Shown here one piece after another: positions 7,544-16,490 of a DNA stretch of 64,000 bases (positions are counted from its first letter, which is position 1; each line of letters opens with the position of its first letter). Below the pieces are notes generated by a model. The model saw only the letters and a program-made list of their open reading frames with translations, was not told where the DNA came from and ran no database searches. A program made the translations under genes and the position numbers. This stretch comes from Micromonospora zingiberis. Its GTDB lineage: Bacteria > Actinomycetota > Actinomycetes > Mycobacteriales > Micromonosporaceae. Location of the stretch: assembly GCF_004331455.1 (NCBI RefSeq), contig NZ_SJJR01000005.1, positions 124,001 through 188,000 on the forward strand, given 5' to 3'.

Positions 7544-10399
7544 ATGAGCGAGCCGACGAGCGACACCCCACCGTTCCGGTACACCGCGACGCTGGCCGAC
7601 GAGATCGAACGCCGCTGGCAGGACGTCTGGGAACGTGAGGGCAGCTTCCACGCGCCGAACCCGTCCGGCCCGTTGGCCGACCCGGCCCACCCGCGTTCCG
7701 GCGCGGAGAAGCTGTACGTGCTGGACATGTTCCCGTACCCGTCCGGCGCCGGCCTGCACGTGGGGCACCCGCTGGGCTACATCGGCACCGACTGTTTCGC
7801 CCGCTACCAGCGGATGGCCGGGCGCAACGTGCTGCACGCGATGGGCTTCGACGCGTTCGGCCTGCCCGCCGAGCAGTACGCGGTGCAGACCGGCACCCAC
7901 CCGAGGACCACCACCGAGGCCAACATCGGGCGGTACCGGGAGCAGCTGCGCCGGCTGGGTCTGGCCCACGACCAGCGGCGTTCGGTGGCGACCATCGACA
8001 CCGACTTCTACCGCTGGACCCAGTGGATCTTCCTGCAGATCTTCAACTCCTGGTACGACCGCGACGCCGGTCGGGCCCGCCCGATCAGTGAGCTGATCGC
8101 CGAGTTCGCCGGCGGTACCCGGCGTACCCCGGACGGTCGCCCGTGGGCCGACCTGTCACCCGCCGAGCGTCGCGCGATCGTCGACGACCACCGGCTGGCG
8201 TACGTGTCGCAGGCGCCGGTGAACTGGTGCCCCGGCCTGGGCACGGTGCTGGCCAACGAGGAGGTCACCGCCGACGGCCGCTCCGAGCGGGGCAACTTCC
8301 CGGTCTTCAAGCGCAACCTGAAGCAGTGGATGATGCGGATCACCGCGTACGGCGACCGGCTGCTGGACGACCTGGACAAGCTGGACTGGCCCGAGCCGAT
8401 CAAGCTGATGCAGCGCAACTGGATCGGCCGGTCGCAGGGCGCACACATCTTCTTCCCGGCCGTGACCCCTGATTCCGGTGCTGCGGGCGAGGCCCGCATC
8501 ACTGTTTTCACCACCCGGCCGGACACCATCTTCGGCGCCACCTACATGGTGCTGGCCCCCGAGCACGAGCTGGTCGACACCCTGGTGCCGGCGGCCTGGC
8601 CGGAGGGCACCCGGGAGGCGTGGACCGGCGGGCACGCCAGCCCCCGGGCCGCCGTCGAGGCGTACCGCAAGGCGGCGGCGGCCAAGACCGACGTCGAGCG
8701 GCAGGCCGACACCAAGGAGAAGACCGGCGTCTTCATCGGCGCGTACGCCACCAACCCGGTCACCGGCGGGCAGATCCCGATCTTCATCGCCGACTACGTA
8801 CTGGCCGGCTACGGCACCGGCGCGATCATGGCGGTGCCCGCCCAGGACGAGCGGGACTGGGAGTTCGCAGAGGTCTTCGAGCTGCCGATCGTGCGTACCG
8901 TGCAGCCGTCGGAGGGCTTCGACGGCAAGGCGTACACCGGGGACGGCCCGGCGATCAACAGCGCCGCGCCCGAGCGCGGCCTGGACCTGGACGGCCTGGG
9001 GGTGGCCGACGCCAAGGCCCGGATCATCGCCTGGTTGGAGGCGAACGACGCCGGTCAGGGCGCGACCACCTACCGGCTGCGGGACTGGCTGTTCAGCCGG
9101 CAGCGCTACTGGGGCGAGCCGTTCCCGATCGTGTACGACGCCGACGGCGCCGCCATCGCGCTGCCCGAGGAGATGCTGCCGGTCGAGCTGCCCGAGGTGG
9201 ACGACTTCTCCCCGCGCACCTTCGATCCGGAGGACGCCGACAGCGACCCGGAGACGCCGCTGTCACGCCGCCGCGACTGGGTCGAGGTCGAGCTGGACCT
9301 GGGTGACGGACCCAAGCGGTACACCCGGGAGACCAACGTGATGCCGCAGTGGGCCGGCTCCTGCTGGTACGAGCTGCGCTACCTGGACCCGACCAACGAC
9401 GGACGGTTCGTCGACGCGGAGAACGAGCGGTACTGGATGGGGCCGCGCGGTGAGGGCGACTGCGGCGGCGTCGACCTGTACGTCGGCGGTGCCGAGCACG
9501 CCGTGCTGCACCTGCTGTACGCCCGGTTCTGGCACAAGGTGCTCTACGACCTGGGCCACGTGTCGTCGTACGAGCCGTTCCGCAAGCTGTTCAACCAGGG
9601 CTACATCCAGGCGTACGCGTACACCGACGCCCGGGGCGCGTACGTCCCGGCCGAGGAGGTCGCCGAGCGGGACGGCGGCTTCTTCCTGGGCGACGTCCAG
9701 GTCAACCGCGAGTACGGCAAGATGGGCAAGTCCCTGAAGAACGTCGTCACCCCGGACGAGATGTGCGAGGCGTACGGCGCCGACACCTTCCGGGTGTACG
9801 AGATGTCGATGGGTCCGCTGGAGGTGTCCCGCCCGTGGGAGACCCGGGCGGTGGTCGGCTCGTACCGGTTCCTGCAACGGGTCTGGCGGGCCGTCGTCGA
9901 CGAGCAGACCGGCGAGTCGCGGGTCACCGACGAGCCGGCCGACGAGGCGACCCGGCGGCTGCTGCACAAGGTGATCGACGGCGTCCGGGGCGACATGGAG
10001 GGGATCCGGTTCAATACCGCGATCGCCAAGCTGATCGAGCTGACCAACGGGGTGACCCGGCTGAACCGTACGCCCCGCGAGGTGGCCGAACCGCTGGTGC
10101 TGATGCTGGCCCCGGTCGCCCCGCACGTCGCCGAGGAACTGTGGCGCCGGCTGGGCCACGACACCTCGCTGACCTACGCCGACTTCCCGGTCGCCGATCC
10201 GGCCCTGCTGGTCGCCGAGACGGTCACCTACCCGGTCCAGGTCAACGGCAAGGTCCGGGGCCGCATCGAGCTGCCCGCCGACGCGACCGAGGACGACGTC
10301 CGGTCGGCCGCGCTGACGGCCGTGGCCGGCGTGCTGGCCGACAAGGAACCGCGCAAGGTCATCGTCATCCCCGGCCGCATGGTGTCGGTCGTGGTGTGA
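7544..10399 (+). CDS. leuS: leucyl-tRNA synthetase
   Basis: This 951-residue class I synthetase charges tRNA-Leu. The HIGH-type motif is in [16 protein letters not shown] (about residues 64-79) and the KMSKS-type motif is [10 protein letters not shown] (about 726). Between them lies the inserted CP1 editing domain, including [12 protein letters not shown]. The C-terminal half is the anticodon-binding domain, ending with the usual [12 protein letters not shown] segment. ATG at 7544 follows GAGGAGAACGCC. The gene lies behind a candidate Leu attenuator, which fits control by its own substrate tRNA. A 56-bp repeat begins 4 bp after the stop codon. Confidence 0.97.
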   Translation: MSEPTSDTPPFRYTATLADEIERRWQDVWEREGSFHAPNPSGPLADPAHPRSGAEKLYVLDMFPYPSGAGLHVGHPLGYIGTDCFARYQRMAGRNVLHAMGFDAFGLPAEQYAVQTGTHPRTTTEANIGRYREQLRRLGLAHDQRRSVATIDTDFYRWTQWIFLQIFNSWYDRDAGRARPISELIAEFAGGTRRTPDGRPWADLSPAERRAIVDDHRLAYVSQAPVNWCPGLGTVLANEEVTADGRSERGNFPVFKRNLKQWMMRITAYGDRLLDDLDKLDWPEPIKLMQRNWIGRSQGAHIFFPAVTPDSGAAGEARITVFTTRPDTIFGATYMVLAPEHELVDTLVPAAWPEGTREAWTGGHASPRAAVEAYRKAAAAKTDVERQADTKEKTGVFIGAYATNPVTGGQIPIFIADYVLAGYGTGAIMAVPAQDERDWEFAEVFELPIVRTVQPSEGFDGKAYTGDGPAINSAAPERGLDLDGLGVADAKARIIAWLEANDAGQGATTYRLRDWLFSRQRYWGEPFPIVYDADGAAIALPEEMLPVELPEVDDFSPRTFDPEDADSDPETPLSRRRDWVEVELDLGDGPKRYTRETNVMPQWAGSCWYELRYLDPTNDGRFVDAENERYWMGPRGEGDCGGVDLYVGGAEHAVLHLLYARFWHKVLYDLGHVSSYEPFRKLFNQGYIQAYAYTDARGAYVPAEEVAERDGGFFLGDVQVNREYGKMGKSLKNVVTPDEMCEAYGADTFRVYEMSMGPLEVSRPWETRAVVGSYRFLQRVWRAVVDEQTGESRVTDEPADEATRRLLHKVIDGVRGDMEGIRFNTAIAKLIELTNGVTRLNRTPREVAEPLVLMLAPVAPHVAEELWRRLGHDTSLTYADFPVADPALLVAETVTYPVQVNGKVRGRIELPADATEDDVRSAALTAVAGVLADKEPRKVIVIPGRMVSVVV

Positions 10400-10403
10400 G
10401 ATG

Positions 10404-10459
10404 TAAGGAAGGGGCCCTTGTTAACGCCTCGCGTATAGCAGGGGCCCCTTGTTAACGCC
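10404..10459 (+). repeat. 56-bp dyad repeat, copy 1 (TAAGGAAGGG family)
   Basis: Two related 28-bp units each contain a GGGGCCCCTT-like block followed by GTTAACGCC. The same 56-bp arrangement recurs at 46463-46518 right after hisA. It starts 4 bp downstream of the leuS stop. I recall such sequences as common in Micromonospora genomes; the function is not known to me. Confidence 0.8.
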
Positions 10460-10516
10460 CGACGATAGGTAGCAACGCCCCGCCCATGGTCGGGTTCGAT
10501 CCGGGTTCGGCGCCGG

Positions 10517-10768
10517 TCATCCCTGAGCAGTCGACGGGTACGGGAGCCCACCGGCAAGGTACGCCGGTGCGGGTCCGGTGCGGGCCCGTGCTGCGGCGGG
10601 TACCCGTGGGGCGACATTGGCGGGAAGAAGACGCGCGGCGTGTTCCGGCGGCACGAAGGCCACGTCCTCCAACTCCTGACCGGACAGGTGAATATCACCG
10701 AGCCCGGCGAGCATGCCGCAGTCGAAGGTGAAGTGGACGAGGGCACGAGGCCGCGGGCCGGTGGGAGG
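10517..10768 (-). pseudogene. C-terminal remnant of a NUDIX hydrolase
   Basis: The reverse-strand frame reads PPTGPRPRALVHFTFDCG, then DIHLSGQELEDVAFVPPEHA, then an Ala/Arg-rich helix and PAYLAGGLP before the stop. This matches the last third of actinobacterial NUDIX hydrolases, where LxxDELxxxxFVPPxEA and PxYLxxG are typical. The upstream part carrying the Nudix box (GX5EX7REUXEEXGU) is absent; the frame runs on only to 10843 and looks non-homologous beyond 10768. The fragment is therefore most likely a decayed gene truncated at its 5' end. It could still be translated as a short protein, but without the catalytic box it would not be an active hydrolase. Confidence 0.6.
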
Positions 10769-10912
10769 CGTCCTGGCCGAGATTGCCCGAGGGCGGCCCG
10801 CACCGGCCGGCGTGGCGCGGCTGGCCGCCCTGGTCGGCCTCACCCGGTGACCCCGGTTGCGGCGAGTCGCGGCGAGTGGGGAGCGCGGGTGGGCGCCCGC
10901 ACCGACGCTGTC

Positions 10913-10973
10913 GACAATTTCAGGGAAAGTGCTGCCTCAGGCCCGCCGGGAGGCAGCACTTTCCCTGAAGTTG
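10913..10973. repeat. long palindrome 2 (25-bp arms)
   Basis: Arms 10913-10937 and 10949-10973 match as reverse complements at 24 of 25 positions with an 11-bp centre. The core GGGAAAGTGCTGCC is AT-richer than the flanks. It lies downstream of the VTT gene and is followed by a long G-rich tract. Confidence 0.85.
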
Positions 10974-10987
10974 TGCGGATCTTGGTG

Positions 10988-11082
10988 GGCTCGGAGGGCG
11001 AGGGCGAGGGTGGGGGTGGGCTCGGAGGGCGAGGGTGGGGGTGGGGGTGGGGTGGGGTGGGGTGAGGGGCGTGCTCGGGTTA
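10988..11082 (+). repeat. G-rich simple-sequence tract with G-quadruplex potential
   Basis: Runs of three to five G recur every few bases (GGGTGGGGGTGGGC, then GGGGTGGGGTGGGG). The tract lies between palindrome 2 and the 3' end of the VTT gene. The G-runs are on the + strand, which is the template strand for the gene at 11107-11835. Confidence 0.6.
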
Positions 11083-11106
11083 GGTGGGGAGCGCGGGTGG
11101 GTGCGG

Positions 11107-11835
11107 TCAGGTGGGGTCGGGGTGGCGGTGCCGGCGTTCGGCGCGCCACCAGCGGGTGAGCAGGACCGCGCTGGCGATGAAGCCCAGCGCGGCCGGGGTG
11201 GCGGCGAGCCAGTTGACCTCGCCGGGGCTGGTGGCGGCGGCGCCGACCGCCGCGTAGCCGAACGCCGTCGGGGCGGAGGCGATCACGCTGCCGACGAGGA
11301 ACGGCAGGATCCGTGCGCCGGTGGTGCCGTAGCCGTAGCTGACCAGGCCGAACCCGGAGATCGGCAGCAGCCGTACGGTGATCACCCCGAGCACGCTCTG
11401 CCGGGTGAACCAGCGATCCAGCCGGGCCAACCGGCCCCGGACGCGCTCCGCGACGAAGTCACGCCCCAGCAGCCGGCCCACGACGAAGCCGATCGCCGCC
11501 GCCAGCAGGGCGGCGCCCAGCGCGTACGCGGCACCCTCCAGGGCGCCGAAGACGGCGCCCGCGGCCAGGGTGATGAACGTACGCGGGACCAGCGCCACCA
11601 GCAGCAGGGCTCCGCCGAGGATGCCGGCGACCGGGGCGAGGCCGCCCAGCTGGTCGCCGAACCGGGGCAGGGCCGTCGGGTCGGGGTGCGGCACCAGTAA
11701 CAGCGTCACCCCGAACCCGGCGAGCAGGAGCAGCAGCAGGAAGAACCGGACGACCGACGGCCTGACGGCGACCCGGGACCCGTGCGGGTCCGCCGATCGC
11801 CTCTTGTCGAGCAGCCGTCGGACGGCCGGGATCAT
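11107..11835 (-). CDS. TVP38/TMEM64 (VTT domain) family membrane protein
   Basis: The product (242 residues from ATG at 11835) is an integral membrane protein with about five to six hydrophobic segments. The VTT signature is visible in RTFITLAAGAVFGALEGAAYA and in the later VRLLPISGFGLVSYGYG. VTT/DedA-superfamily proteins include lipid scramblases and envelope homeostasis factors; the exact role here is unknown. The start is fixed by the ATGA overlap with the gatD stop codon, so it is translationally coupled to gatD as third gene of a murT-gatD-VTT operon. A longer upstream frame exists but only shadows gatD. Confidence 0.83.
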   Translation of the reverse strand: MIPAVRRLLDKRRSADPHGSRVAVRPSVVRFFLLLLLLAGFGVTLLLVPHPDPTALPRFGDQLGGLAPVAGILGGALLLVALVPRTFITLAAGAVFGALEGAAYALGAALLAAAIGFVVGRLLGRDFVAERVRGRLARLDRWFTRQSVLGVITVRLLPISGFGLVSYGYGTTGARILPFLVGSVIASAPTAFGYAAVGAAATSPGEVNWLAATPAALGFIASAVLLTRWWRAERRHRHPDPT

Positions 11836-12554
11836 GGCCGGGCGGCAGCGGCCACCGCGGCCCGACGTTCGGCCCGCAGCCGGTCGGCCCAGGTGTCGTC
11901 CAGCGGCGGCAGCTGCTGGGCGCCGGTGGCCCAGCGCAGCAGCAGGTCGGCCAGGGCCGGATTGCGGGCCAGCGCCGGCCCGTGGGAGTACGTGCCGAGC
12001 AGCTTGCCCCGCCATGCCCCCTCGGTGGCGCCGTCGTTGCCGATGCCGGCGGTGACCCGGGCCAGCGGGGAGACCTCGGGGCCGAGCCGGGTCCGGCCGC
12101 CGTGGTTCTCGAAGCCGGTCAACGGCGGTACGCCCAACCGGGCGTCGATGTCACCGGCGAGTTCGCCGACCGCGCGCGTCTCACCCCGGTCGGAGCTGAG
12201 GTCGAGCAGTTCCAGGCCGCGGTACTGGGTGCCCTTGGCGAAGAACGAGGTGCCGAGCAGCTGGTAGCCGGCGCAGACCCCGAACACCACCGAACCCTGG
12301 GCCACCGCCCGGTGGAGCCCGCCGTCGGCGAGCAGCCGTTGTGCCCCGAGCGCCTGCGGCCCGTCCTCGCCGCCACCGATCAGGTAGATGTCGGCGGTGG
12401 TGGGCAACGCCTGGTCGGAGCGGACCTCCAGCACCTCGATGGGGAACCCGCGCTGGCGTGCCCGCCGGGCCAGGATCAGCATGTTGCCCCGGTCGCCGTA
12501 GGTGGACAGCAGGTCGGGGTAGATCCAGACGATGCGCAGGGTCTCAGTTGACAC
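11832..12554 (-). CDS. gatD: lipid II isoglutaminyl synthase, glutaminase subunit
   Basis: This 240-residue class I (triad) glutaminase provides ammonia to MurT for amidation of the D-glutamate of lipid II. The nucleophile Cys94 lies in FGVCAGYQLL and the catalytic His191 in TYSHGP; the CobQ-like start IVWIYPDLLSTYGDRGN is characteristic. The GTG at 12554 overlaps the murT 3' end by 11 bp, so the two subunits are probably co-translated. Family knowledge: the MurT/GatD complex of Gram-positive bacteria converts D-Glu to D-iso-Gln in peptidoglycan stem peptides. Confidence 0.93.
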   Translation of the reverse strand: MSTETLRIVWIYPDLLSTYGDRGNMLILARRARQRGFPIEVLEVRSDQALPTTADIYLIGGGEDGPQALGAQRLLADGGLHRAVAQGSVVFGVCAGYQLLGTSFFAKGTQYRGLELLDLSSDRGETRAVGELAGDIDARLGVPPLTGFENHGGRTRLGPEVSPLARVTAGIGNDGATEGAWRGKLLGTYSHGPALARNPALADLLLRWATGAQQLPPLDDTWADRLRAERRAAVAAAARP

Positions 12555-13806
12555 GGTCCAACTCCGCTCGGATGTCCTGGAACGCGGTGTAGTTCGCGAT
12601 GACCTCCAGCCGCCCGGGCGGCACCGCCTGGATGGCCTCGTCGAACGTGCGTACGTGCTGGAAGGGCACGTCGTTGACGTCGAGGCGGACCGCCAGGTCG
12701 TACGCCCGGTCGCCGGTGATCAGCACCTGGCGTCCGCGCAGCGGGGCGAAGTCGACGTCGAACAGCCACGAGGTGTCCAGCCCGTCGGGATCCCGCGCGT
12801 TGATGGACAGCAGTGTCGGCGCCTCGTCGGCCATGTCGAACGCCTCCAGCCAACTGGCCGGGTTCTTGGCCAGCAGCAGCCGGACCGTACGCCCGTCCCG
12901 AACGACCTGGGCGTACCGGCCGGCGACCGAGGTGACGTCGGCCAGGCGGGGGACCGCGTCGAACGGGCGTACCCCGAACTCGGCGGCGAGGGCCAGCGCG
13001 GTGGCCGCGTTGCCGACGTTGACCTTGCCGGGGAGCTGGAGCTTGACCTTGTACCAGGCGCCGGTCGGGTCGACGACGCCCTCGTCGTCCACGGTCCACT
13101 GCGGATCCGGCCGGCGCAGCGGGCAGCCGGTGCACCACCACTGCTCGCCGGAGCGCTGGATGGTGGACCCGCACTCGGGGCAGACCCAGGAGTCGTCGTG
13201 CCAGCGCTGCCCGGCGGAGAACCAGGTGACGTGCGGCGGGACGATCCGCTGGTCGTGGCTGGCCGGCGGGGTGGCCGCCCAGACCACCATCGGGTCGTCG
13301 GCGTTGGCGACGATGCGGATGTCCGGGTGGCGGATCAGCGCCGCGCGCCAGAGCTGCGCCATCATGGCGACCTCCTTGGCGCGGTCCAGCTGGTCGCGGG
13401 AGAGGTTGAGCAACGCCACGACGTGCGGCTCGGTCGCCTCGATCACCTGCGCGAGGTAGTGCTCGTCGACCTCCAGCACGGCGTACGGGGTGCTGCCCGC
13501 CTTCGCCAGGGCGGAGGTGTGGCCGGTGGGCATGTTGGCGCCGAACGAGTTGGTGGCGACCCTGCCGAGCACGCCGACCGCCGCGGCGGCCAGTCGGGTG
13601 GTGGTCGTCTTGCCGTTGGTGCCGGAGACCAGCGCGATGGCGCGTCCGGCCGATAGGTGGGCCAGTAGGTCCGGGTCGATCTTCAGGCCGAGCCAGCCGC
13701 CGATCACCGAGCCGTCGCCACGGCCCGCGGCCCGCGACAGCGCCGCAGCGGTCCGAGACACGGAGCTGGCCACCTTCGCCCGCAGGGGCATCCTCGCGTC
13801 TGTCAC
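12544..13806 (-). CDS. murT: lipid II isoglutaminyl synthase, Mur-ligase subunit
   Basis: This 420-residue Mur-ligase-like ATPase activates the stem-peptide D-Glu and receives ammonia from GatD. The P-loop is SGTNGKTTTT (about 61-70). A zinc ribbon typical of MurT is present with CPEC (Cys209, Cys212) and CTGC (Cys225, Cys228), and a C-terminal DUF1727-type domain follows. The GTG start at 13806 has TAACCT seven nt upstream, consistent with a leaderless transcript. The operon diverges from mraZ and the dcw cluster across a 330-bp intergenic region that carries mirrored MraZ-type boxes. Confidence 0.94.
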   Translation of the reverse strand: MTDARMPLRAKVASSVSRTAAALSRAAGRGDGSVIGGWLGLKIDPDLLAHLSAGRAIALVSGTNGKTTTTRLAAAAVGVLGRVATNSFGANMPTGHTSALAKAGSTPYAVLEVDEHYLAQVIEATEPHVVALLNLSRDQLDRAKEVAMMAQLWRAALIRHPDIRIVANADDPMVVWAATPPASHDQRIVPPHVTWFSAGQRWHDDSWVCPECGSTIQRSGEQWWCTGCPLRRPDPQWTVDDEGVVDPTGAWYKVKLQLPGKVNVGNAATALALAAEFGVRPFDAVPRLADVTSVAGRYAQVVRDGRTVRLLLAKNPASWLEAFDMADEAPTLLSINARDPDGLDTSWLFDVDFAPLRGRQVLITGDRAYDLAVRLDVNDVPFQHVRTFDEAIQAVPPGRLEVIANYTAFQDIRAELDRVN

Positions 13807-13813
13807 GCGAGCG

Positions 13814-13819
13814 AGGTTA
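13814..13819 (-). promoter_or_regulatory. -10 box (TAACCT) for leaderless murT
   Basis: On the reverse strand TAACCT is followed by seven bases and then the GTG start codon of murT. This places the transcription start at or beside the GTG. No convincing -35 is seen. Confidence 0.55.
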
Positions 13820-13949
13820 CCGGACCACGGCAGGGGTCAGATCGCCGATCCGTTCGGGTGGCCTTTGTCGGCGATGCGGCCGGCGCCGCTCGGCCGGCCG
13901 GAGTCGATCTATGTCGGATAGCGGACCGGGCCCGGCCGCCCGTCCGGCC

Positions 13950-13965
13950 CTCCACTTCGCTCCAC
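13950..13965 (-). promoter_or_regulatory. inverted pair of MraZ-type boxes
   Basis: CTCCAC occurs at 13950-13955 and 13960-13965, which read on the reverse strand as two GTGGAG boxes with 10-bp spacing. They mirror the three boxes at 14028-14053; the 18-bp blocks around each set match at 16 of 18 positions as reverse complements. They lie between divergent murT and mraZ. They could be a second operator, or one arm of a large dyad. Confidence 0.5.
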
Positions 13966-14027
13966 CCCGGCTGACGTGCGGTTTTGTCGTCCGGCGCGGC
14001 GCGCCACGCGGTCGAATCTGGTTGCGG

Positions 14028-14053
14028 GTGGAGGGAAGTGGAGTAGAGTGGGG
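14028..14053 (+). promoter_or_regulatory. MraZ operator: three 10-bp-spaced boxes over the mraZ promoter
   Basis: GTGGAG (14028), GTGGAG (14038) and GTGGGG (14048) recur with exact 10-bp spacing, as expected for MraZ, which binds short G-rich direct repeats one helical turn apart upstream of its own operon. A TAGAGT -10-like hexamer (14044-14049) lies inside the array, so binding should block the promoter. The mraZ start is 84 bp further on. Confidence 0.72.
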
Positions 14054-14136
14054 CGCATTGGTGAGGCCGGGAGGGCCCACCGGCCCGGGGGGTCAGCGGC
14101 GCGCGAACGCCGCTAAAGGGCGAGGGGGTTGGGCCG

Positions 14137-14568
14137 ATGTTTCTCGGCACCCACACCCCACGCCTGGACGACAAGGGCCGGTTGATCCTTCCGGCGAAGT
14201 TTCGGGATGAGCTGGCGGGGGGTGTCGTGATCACCAAAGGGCAGGAGCGCTGCCTCTACGTCTTTCCGACGCCTGAGTTCCAGCGAATCGCGGAGCAGTT
14301 GCGTGCGCAGCCGATGACACACAAGGCCGCTCGGGCCTACAGCCGGGTCTTCTTCGCCAGCGCACACGACGAAGTGCCCGACAAGCAGGGCCGGGTGACC
14401 ATCCCGGCGCACCTGCGCAGCTACGCGGCGCTCGACCGGGACCTGGTGGTCATCGGCGCGAGCACCCGGGTGGAAATCTGGGACAAGGTCGCCTGGGAGA
14501 CCTATCTCGCCGAGAGCGAAGACGACTTCGCCGACATCGAGGAAGGGGTGCTGCCCGGCGGTCTGTAG
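14137..14568 (+). CDS. mraZ: transcriptional regulator MraZ
   Basis: This 143-residue protein carries two SpoVT/AbrB-type halves: [26 protein letters not shown] at the N-terminus and [19 protein letters not shown] around residues 75-93. It is the first gene of the division and cell-wall cluster. Family knowledge: MraZ is a ring-shaped DNA-binding protein that represses its own operon through repeated G-rich boxes, and such boxes are present upstream. Length and motifs are normal. Confidence 0.95.
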   Translation: MFLGTHTPRLDDKGRLILPAKFRDELAGGVVITKGQERCLYVFPTPEFQRIAEQLRAQPMTHKAARAYSRVFFASAHDEVPDKQGRVTIPAHLRSYAALDRDLVVIGASTRVEIWDKVAWETYLAESEDDFADIEEGVLPGGL

Positions 14569-14778
14569 GGCGTGACGACGCCCGACGTACTGCGAGATCT
14601 CCAGCCGCTTTCGAGTTCCTGGCATCCCTTCCCCGGTGCCAGGCGCACGATCCGACACGGAGGGCCGTGGCCTGACGAGCGGGCGGGGAGCGGATGGGGA
14701 TCTGGCGGTACGACGGCACGGCGTCGTCCGACGAACAGGACGCGGATAACCAGTTAGGTCAAGCCAGTGGGGGTCGAC

Positions 14779-15885
14779 ATGGGGGAGCTACGCGGCACGC
14801 ACGTGCCGGTGCTGCTTGAGCGGTGTCTCGAGCTGCTCGCCCCCGCACTGGGCCGGGCTGGGCGCACGGTGCACGTCGACGCCACGCTGGGTCTGGCCGG
14901 TCATGCCGAGGCGGTCCTACAGGCGCATCCGGAGACGATCCTGGTGGGCCTGGACCGGGACACCGAGGCACTCGCCCACGCCCGGGTACGGCTGGCCCGG
15001 TTCGCCGATCGGGTCCACCTGGAGCACGCCGTCTACGACGAGCTGCCCGAGGTGCTCGACCGGCTGGGCTATCCGACCGTCGATGGTGTCCTGTTCGACC
15101 TCGGCGTTTCCTCGTTGCAGCTCGACGCGCCCGACCGCGGGTTCGCCTACGCACAGGACGCGCCGCTGGACATGCGGATGGACCAGACCCGGGGGGTGAC
15201 CGCCGAAGAGGTGGTCAACACGTACACCCATCCGGAGCTGGCCCGGGTGTTGCGGGTGTACGGCGAGGAGAAGTTCGCCGGCCGGATCGCCTCGGCGATC
15301 ATCCGGGAGCGGGACCGGGGCCGGATCACCTCGTCGGCGCGGCTGGCCGAGCTGGTTCGGGAGTCCATACCCGCACCAGCCCGACGAACCGGTGGACACC
15401 CGGCAAAGAGAACGTTTCAGGCTTTGAGGATCGAGGTAAACAGGGAACTGGCAGCGCTGGAGACGGCGTTGCCCGCCGCCCTGGACCGACTTTCCGTCGG
15501 CGGTCGCCTGGTGGTCCTGTCCTACCACTCGCTGGAGGACCGGCTCACCAAACAGGCGCTCGCCGACCGGGTCCGGAGCACCGGCCCGGTCGACCTCCCG
15601 GTCGAACTGCCCGGGTCGGAGCCGACGTTCCGGCTACTCAGCCGGGGCGCGGAGCTGCCCGGGGAGGCGGAGGTCGCCGCCAACCCGCGGGCCGCCTCAG
15701 TGCGGCTGCGGGCGGCGGAACGGATCGACCCGCAGGCCCGGCAGCAGGGGCGTACCGACCGCGAACGGTACCGCCGCCGGGTCAAGGCGATGCACCAACC
15801 GGGGACGGGAACGGCCACCGGATCCGAACCGGATCCACGGCGGGGGCCGGGGGAGACGACGGACGAAGAGGGGGAGGGAACATGA
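14779..15885 (+). CDS. rsmH: 16S rRNA m4C1402 methyltransferase
   Basis: The product (368 residues from ATG at 14779) is the S-adenosylmethionine-dependent RsmH (MraW), which methylates N4 of C1402 in 16S rRNA. Features are the N-terminal [15 protein letters not shown], the SAM-binding [13 protein letters not shown] and GLDRDTEAL, and [23 protein letters not shown] at 14767 would add four residues; the ATG has a GGGGG block at suitable distance and better matches the family start. Its stop overlaps the ftsL start by ATGA. A 210-bp gap separates it from mraZ. Confidence 0.94.
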   Translation: MGELRGTHVPVLLERCLELLAPALGRAGRTVHVDATLGLAGHAEAVLQAHPETILVGLDRDTEALAHARVRLARFADRVHLEHAVYDELPEVLDRLGYPTVDGVLFDLGVSSLQLDAPDRGFAYAQDAPLDMRMDQTRGVTAEEVVNTYTHPELARVLRVYGEEKFAGRIASAIIRERDRGRITSSARLAELVRESIPAPARRTGGHPAKRTFQALRIEVNRELAALETALPAALDRLSVGGRLVVLSYHSLEDRLTKQALADRVRSTGPVDLPVELPGSEPTFRLLSRGAELPGEAEVAANPRAASVRLRAAERIDPQARQQGRTDRERYRRRVKAMHQPGTGTATGSEPDPRRGPGETTDEEGEGT

Positions 15886-16487
15886 GCGTGGAGAAGCGCC
15901 GGAATGTCGCCGGCGTCGGGCAGCGCGTACCGCGGTCGGGGGGCCGGATCGCGGCGGAGCGGGCCCGGGGAACCGGGGAGACCACCCGGCGTACGGATCG
16001 GGTGAGCCGGCTGGAGGAGACTCGCGCCCGGGGGGCGCGCGAGTTCCCCACCCAGGGCAGCGCCGCCCTGCGTCCGGTCGAGCGGGCCGGCACCGAGCCG
16101 CAGCGGACGGAGTCGCCGCGACTGCGGGTCGCCCCGCCGCCGCCGGTACGGGTGCCCCGGGCGCCCTTCGCGGCACTGGTCGTGGTGCTGGTCGTCGGCG
16201 GGGTGCTGGGCATCCTCGCGGTCAACACGAAGATCAACGAGAATGCCTTCCGGTTGCTGGAACTCCAGCAACAGCAGGCCAAGCTCGACGTGGAGCAGCA
16301 GCAGCTGACCAAGCAGATCGCCGAGGCCGAGGCGCCGGGCAACCTGGCCGCGCAGGCCCGCAAGCTGGGGCTCGTCGAGTCCGGCGAGCCGGCGCTGATC
16401 CGGCTGCCGGACGGCAAGCTGCTGAGCGTGCCGCAGCCGGCCGGCGGGCAGGCGTCGATCACGAGCACCCAGGGCGCGGAGGGGTAG
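15882..16487 (+). CDS. ftsL: FtsL-like septum protein
   Basis: This 201-residue bitopic protein has a long basic, Arg- and Pro-rich cytoplasmic N-terminus (residues 1-93), one membrane helix (about 95-114, [17 protein letters not shown]) and an extracytoplasmic Gln-rich coiled coil (about 118-150). Position between rsmH and ftsI and this topology identify it as FtsL, which pairs with FtsQ and the divisome FtsW/FtsI enzymes; sequence conservation alone would be too weak. The ATG overlaps the rsmH stop (ATGA). Its N-terminal tail is long compared with proteobacterial FtsL but usual for actinobacteria. Confidence 0.82.
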   Translation: MSVEKRRNVAGVGQRVPRSGGRIAAERARGTGETTRRTDRVSRLEETRARGAREFPTQGSAALRPVERAGTEPQRTESPRLRVAPPPPVRVPRAPFAALVVVLVVGGVLGILAVNTKINENAFRLLELQQQQAKLDVEQQQLTKQIAEAEAPGNLAAQARKLGLVESGEPALIRLPDGKLLSVPQPAGGQASITSTQGAEG

Positions 16488-16490
16488 GCC

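Larger units (their letters stand above)
10400..11106. other. gene-poor region: 56-bp repeat, NUDIX remnant, palindrome, G-rich tract
   Basis: These 707 bp separate leuS from the reverse-strand VTT gene. They hold a two-unit 56-bp repeat (10404-10459), the C-terminal remnant of a NUDIX gene on the reverse strand (10517-10768), a 25-bp-armed palindrome (10913-10973) and a G-rich tract (about 10988-11082). No intact gene is supported. Confidence 0.75.

Noticed and set aside
10761..10850. Short + strand frame (29 codons) reading VGGVLAEIARGRPAPAG and onward
   Set aside because: It has protein-like composition but is too short and has no start context; it may be another decayed fragment, yet cannot be supported.
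14572..14757. 61-codon frame between mraZ and rsmH
   Set aside because: No domain, Arg/Gly/Thr-rich, no overlap or spacing typical of this operon.
15882..16487. A Zn-finger or regulatory identity for the gene between rsmH and ftsI
   Set aside because: Topology (one helix plus coiled coil) and position fit FtsL; no other motif is present.
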